Source of the DNA: Synechococcales cyanobacterium PMM_0085
Lineage (GTDB): Bacteria > Cyanobacteriota > Cyanobacteriia > Elainellales > Elainellaceae
Assembly (NCBI GenBank): GCA_949127705.1
Contig: CASBQJ010000111.1
Span: 1 to 6,809 of the forward strand
Direction of reading: 5' to 3'
Length of the DNA: 6,809 nucleotides
Shown here piece by piece: positions 4,162 to 6,809 of the stretch (positions are counted from its first letter, which is position 1; each line of letters starts with the position of its first letter). The position numbers and the translations under genes are program-made. The notes beneath the pieces were generated by a model, which saw only the letters and a program-made list of their open reading frames with translations, did not search any database and had not been told where the DNA came from.

Positions 4162-6681
4162 TTGATTCAAGCCGAAACCTTAGAACTACTAGAGTGGCCG
4201 CGTCTGTGCCAACACCTGGCGACCTTTACGGCAACCAAGCTGGGTGCGATCGCCGCTCGACAGCTACCCATTCCCCAACTCCAGGCAGATAGCCTCAAGC
4301 TGTTGGCTCAAACCCAAGAGGTTTACCAACTGGAGAATGCCCTGCCCAACAGCCTCAGCTTTGACGGCATTCAAGATATTGGTGACTCGCTTGAGCGGGC
4401 AGCGTTGCAAGGGATTTTGATGGGAGACGAGCTGCTAGCGATCGCCACCACGCTTTCGGGTGCCCGCAATCTGCGCCGCACCATTGATGCCCAGCCTCAG
4501 CTCACTGTGCTGAATCAGCTAGTAGCCGAGCTGCGCACCTACCCCGAACTAGAACAAGAAATTCACCGCTGCATTGACGAGCGCGGCAAGGTGATGGATC
4601 GCGCCAGCCTCAAGCTGGCCGAGATTCGAGTCAAGCTCAAACAACAGCGCGATCGGATTTATCAAATGCTGCAAAATATTTTGCAGCGCCACAGCAATGC
4701 GGTGCAAGAATCGCTGATTACCCAGCGGGGCGATCGCTTTGTGCTCCCCGTCAAATCGTCCCATCGCGATCTTATTGCTGGCATCGTCCACGACACCTCC
4801 ACCAGTGGCCTGACTCTGTACATTGAACCGCACTCAATTGTGGGACTGGGAAACCAAATGCGGCAATGGCTGAAGCAAGAGCAGGTGGAAGAAGAAGCCG
4901 TCCGGCGCAGGTTGACGGAACAGGTGGGGGAGGTCAAACCCGATCTGGAACGACTGTTGGCGATCGCTACCACCCTAGACCTGGCCGCCGCCCGCGCCCG
5001 CTATTCGTTTTGGCTGGGGGGCAACCCACCGCGCTTTGTCGAATTTGCTGCCCCTGGCCAACCGTCCAATCCCACTACCCACGAGCATTCTGACTCTAAG
5101 CCCGCCCCGATTGTGCTGCGACAGCTGCGCCACCCGCTGCTGGTCTGGCAACAGCAGCACGAGCAAGGCACGCCCGTTGTCCCGGTGGACTTGCTGATTC
5201 AACCCCGGATTCGGGTCGTAGCGATTACCGGACCCAACACTGGCGGCAAAACCGTCACGCTCAAAACCCTGGGACTGGCCGCACTGATGGCCAAAGTCGG
5301 GTTATTCGTCCCCGCCCGCGAACCCGTAGAAATGCCCTGGTTCGATCAAATTCTGGCGGATATTGGCGATGAACAATCCTTGCAGCAAAGCCTTTCGACA
5401 TTTTCAGGCCATATTCGGCGAATTAGTCGAATTTTGGCCGCGTTGGGCAGGAGTGACGGGGCAGGAGACGAGGGGCAGCGTTTAGAGACTCCACTATCTT
5501 CTCTAGTCTTGCTAGACGAAGTTGGAGCCGGAACCGACCCCTCCGAAGGCAGCGCCCTAGCGATCGCCCTACTACGCTACTTGGCCGACCATGCGGCGCT
5601 AACCGTGGCCACCACCCACTTTGGCGAACTCAAGGCGCTGAAATATCAAGACGATCGATTCGAGAATGCCTCGGTAGAATTTGACGATGTGTCGATGTCG
5701 CCCACCTATCGGCTGCTGTGGGGCATTCCGGGTCGCTCGAATGCGCTGGCGATCGCCCGACGGTTGGGGTTAGATCCAGACATCTTAGACGAAGCCCAAA
5801 CCCATGTCGGTGCCAGTTCTAGTGAAGCAGTGAACCAGGTGATTGCGGGCTTAGAAGATCAGCGGCGGCAGCAAGAAGCCAAAGCCAAAACCGCAGAACA
5901 ACTGGTGCAGCAAGCCGAACGCCTCTATCGCGAGGTGTCGGGCAAGGCCACCATGCTGCAACAGCGCGAACGGGATCTGCAACAGCAGCAAGAACAGGCC
6001 GTCCAGCAGGCGATCGCCCAAGCCCGCACAGAAATTGCCCGAGTCATCCGCCAGCTCCAGCAAGGCCCCGTCACCGCCCAAGATGCCCAACAGGCCACCG
6101 AAACCCTAAATGCGATCGCCGAACGTCAGCTCCCGTCCCGTAAACAGCCCGCCAAACCCAAGCCCGGATTTCGTCCCCAGGTCGGCGATCGCATCCGCAT
6201 TCCCCGCCTGGGTCAAACCGCTGAAGTGCTGACCAACCCAACCGCAGACGGCGAACTGACGGTACGCTTTGGCTTAATGAAAATGAGTGTTTCTTTAGTC
6301 GATGTGGAATCGCTGCAAGGAGAAAAAGCCGACGTTGCCGCCAAAGGACAGAAATCGGCAGGCAAACAGGGAACCGCAGACGGGGAACGAGCGCGGGCGG
6401 CAACACCCGAACCCGAACCGATAGCCCAAGCTCCCGCCATTCGCACCTCCAAAACCACCTTCGACATCCGAGGCAGCCGCGTTGCCGATGCCGAAGTGGA
6501 ACTAGAACGGGCGATCGCCGCCGCCCAACCGGGTCCGATTTGGGTGATCCACGGCCACGGCACCGGCAAACTGCGACAAGGCGTCCAAGACTTCCTCAAA
6601 CGGCATCCCCAAGTCGAACGCTTCGAAGCCGCCGACCAATCCGATGGCGGCACAGGCGTCACCGTAGCCTACATTCAGTAA
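4162..6681 (+). CDS. mutS2: MutS2 family ATPase with C-terminal Smr domain
   Basis: The protein has 839 residues. TTG 4162 is the chosen start: it gives MIQAETLELLEW, typical of cyanobacterial MutS2, and no ATG or GTG lies between it and an in-frame stop at 4129-4131. No Shine-Dalgarno sequence is visible. The order is: core/lever helices (about 1-290), P-loop ATPase with Walker A GPNTGGKT (357-364), signature STFSGH (412-417), Walker B LVLLDE (448-453) and TTH (484-486), Gln/Glu-rich coiled coil (about 555-655), KOW-like segment (about 670-718), a Pro/Ala-rich linker, and Smr domain (about 765-839) with FDIRG and IHGHGTGKLR. The mismatch-recognition domain of MutS is absent, as expected for MutS2. 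Family members are linked to suppression of homologous recombination and, in Bacillus, to rescue of collided ribosomes; which applies here cannot be read from sequence. Two short insertions (about 297-317, 429-446) flank the ATPase motifs. Length is slightly above the usual 780-800. It carries ten HIP1 sites. Confidence 0.96.
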   Translation: MIQAETLELLEWPRLCQHLATFTATKLGAIAARQLPIPQLQADSLKLLAQTQEVYQLENALPNSLSFDGIQDIGDSLERAALQGILMGDELLAIATTLSGARNLRRTIDAQPQLTVLNQLVAELRTYPELEQEIHRCIDERGKVMDRASLKLAEIRVKLKQQRDRIYQMLQNILQRHSNAVQESLITQRGDRFVLPVKSSHRDLIAGIVHDTSTSGLTLYIEPHSIVGLGNQMRQWLKQEQVEEEAVRRRLTEQVGEVKPDLERLLAIATTLDLAAARARYSFWLGGNPPRFVEFAAPGQPSNPTTHEHSDSKPAPIVLRQLRHPLLVWQQQHEQGTPVVPVDLLIQPRIRVVAITGPNTGGKTVTLKTLGLAALMAKVGLFVPAREPVEMPWFDQILADIGDEQSLQQSLSTFSGHIRRISRILAALGRSDGAGDEGQRLETPLSSLVLLDEVGAGTDPSEGSALAIALLRYLADHAALTVATTHFGELKALKYQDDRFENASVEFDDVSMSPTYRLLWGIPGRSNALAIARRLGLDPDILDEAQTHVGASSSEAVNQVIAGLEDQRRQQEAKAKTAEQLVQQAERLYREVSGKATMLQQRERDLQQQQEQAVQQAIAQARTEIARVIRQLQQGPVTAQDAQQATETLNAIAERQLPSRKQPAKPKPGFRPQVGDRIRIPRLGQTAEVLTNPTADGELTVRFGLMKMSVSLVDVESLQGEKADVAAKGQKSAGKQGTADGERARAATPEPEPIAQAPAIRTSKTTFDIRGSRVADAEVELERAIAAAQPGPIWVIHGHGTGKLRQGVQDFLKRHPQVERFEAADQSDGGTGVTVAYIQ

Positions 6682-6687
6682 TATCCT

Positions 6688-6809
6688 ACCGCCGCACAGA
6701 ATCAAGCTACATCCCTCATCCCTCATCCCACTGCTGCGCAGAAGCAAGCTACATCCCTCATCCTTCCCCCTTCATCCTTCCCCCTTCATCCCTCATCCCT
6801 CATCCCCAT
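6688..6809. repeat. Heptamer-based tandem repeats (CATCCCT family) downstream of mutS2
   Basis: The 128 bases after mutS2 are pyrimidine-rich and highly repetitive. CATCCCT occurs at 6710, 6717, 6752, 6787 and 6794, with variants CATCCCA (6724) and CATCCCC (6801). A 14-bp unit CATCCTTCCCCCTT is repeated exactly (6759-6772, 6773-6786). A 34-bp segment (6688-6721) recurs 42 bp later (6730-6763) with four mismatches. All periods are multiples of 7. This resembles the short tandemly repeated repetitive (STRR) sequences of cyanobacteria. The array runs off the window end. No clear mutS2 terminator hairpin is seen in it. Confidence 0.85.

Noticed and set aside
6213..6662. A 149-residue antisense ORF within mutS2
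   Set aside because: It lies opposite the conserved KOW-like and Smr coding region in a GC-rich gene, where long antisense frames arise by chance. The composition is low-complexity Ser/Arg/Pro.

Overview
The window looks like chromosomal DNA from a cyanobacterium. The main evidence is 15 copies of the octamer GCGATCGC (HIP1) in 6.8 kb, where chance would give about one in 65 kb. Three other signs agree: a palindrome of the GTAGAGACGCG type, heptanucleotide tandem repeats, and cyanobacterial-looking protein variants. The intergenic repeat load suggests a filamentous or Leptolyngbya-like lineage, but the genus cannot be fixed from this sequence.

Layout. Bases 1-176 hold no supportable gene. 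A short + strand gene (177-317) encodes a 46-residue basic protein made of two copies of one 15-residue motif, and is followed at once by a strong hairpin (325-363). Next on the + strand is a 289-residue protein (438-1307) with two tandem 6-pyruvoyl-tetrahydropterin synthase/QueD-type domains. The N-terminal domain lacks the catalytic His. This gene converges with a - strand gene (1378-3906), and a 17-bp-stem palindrome (1316-1355) between them probably ends both transcripts. The - strand gene encodes an 842-residue exported metallophosphatase/5'-nucleotidase with a C-terminal RTX calcium-binding beta-roll and altered metal-ligand motifs. A 255-bp divergent intergenic region (3907-4161) carries a helically phased TTAA array that could be a Pho box for the nucleotidase, and three tandem 14-bp repeats related to one arm of the 1316-1355 palindrome. 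It leads into mutS2 (4162-6681, TTG start), a complete MutS2 with ATPase, coiled-coil, KOW-like and Smr parts. The window ends in heptamer-based tandem repeats (6688-6809).

Function. The genes do not form one pathway or operon: each has its own flanking signals. The themes are pterin metabolism, extracellular phosphate or nucleotide scavenging, and nucleic-acid or ribosome quality control. I do not see a clear new multi-gene system. The points most worth checking are the small two-repeat protein, the half-degenerate tandem PTPS, the altered active site and possible Pho control of the RTX nucleotidase, and the link between the palindrome and the tandem half-arm repeats.
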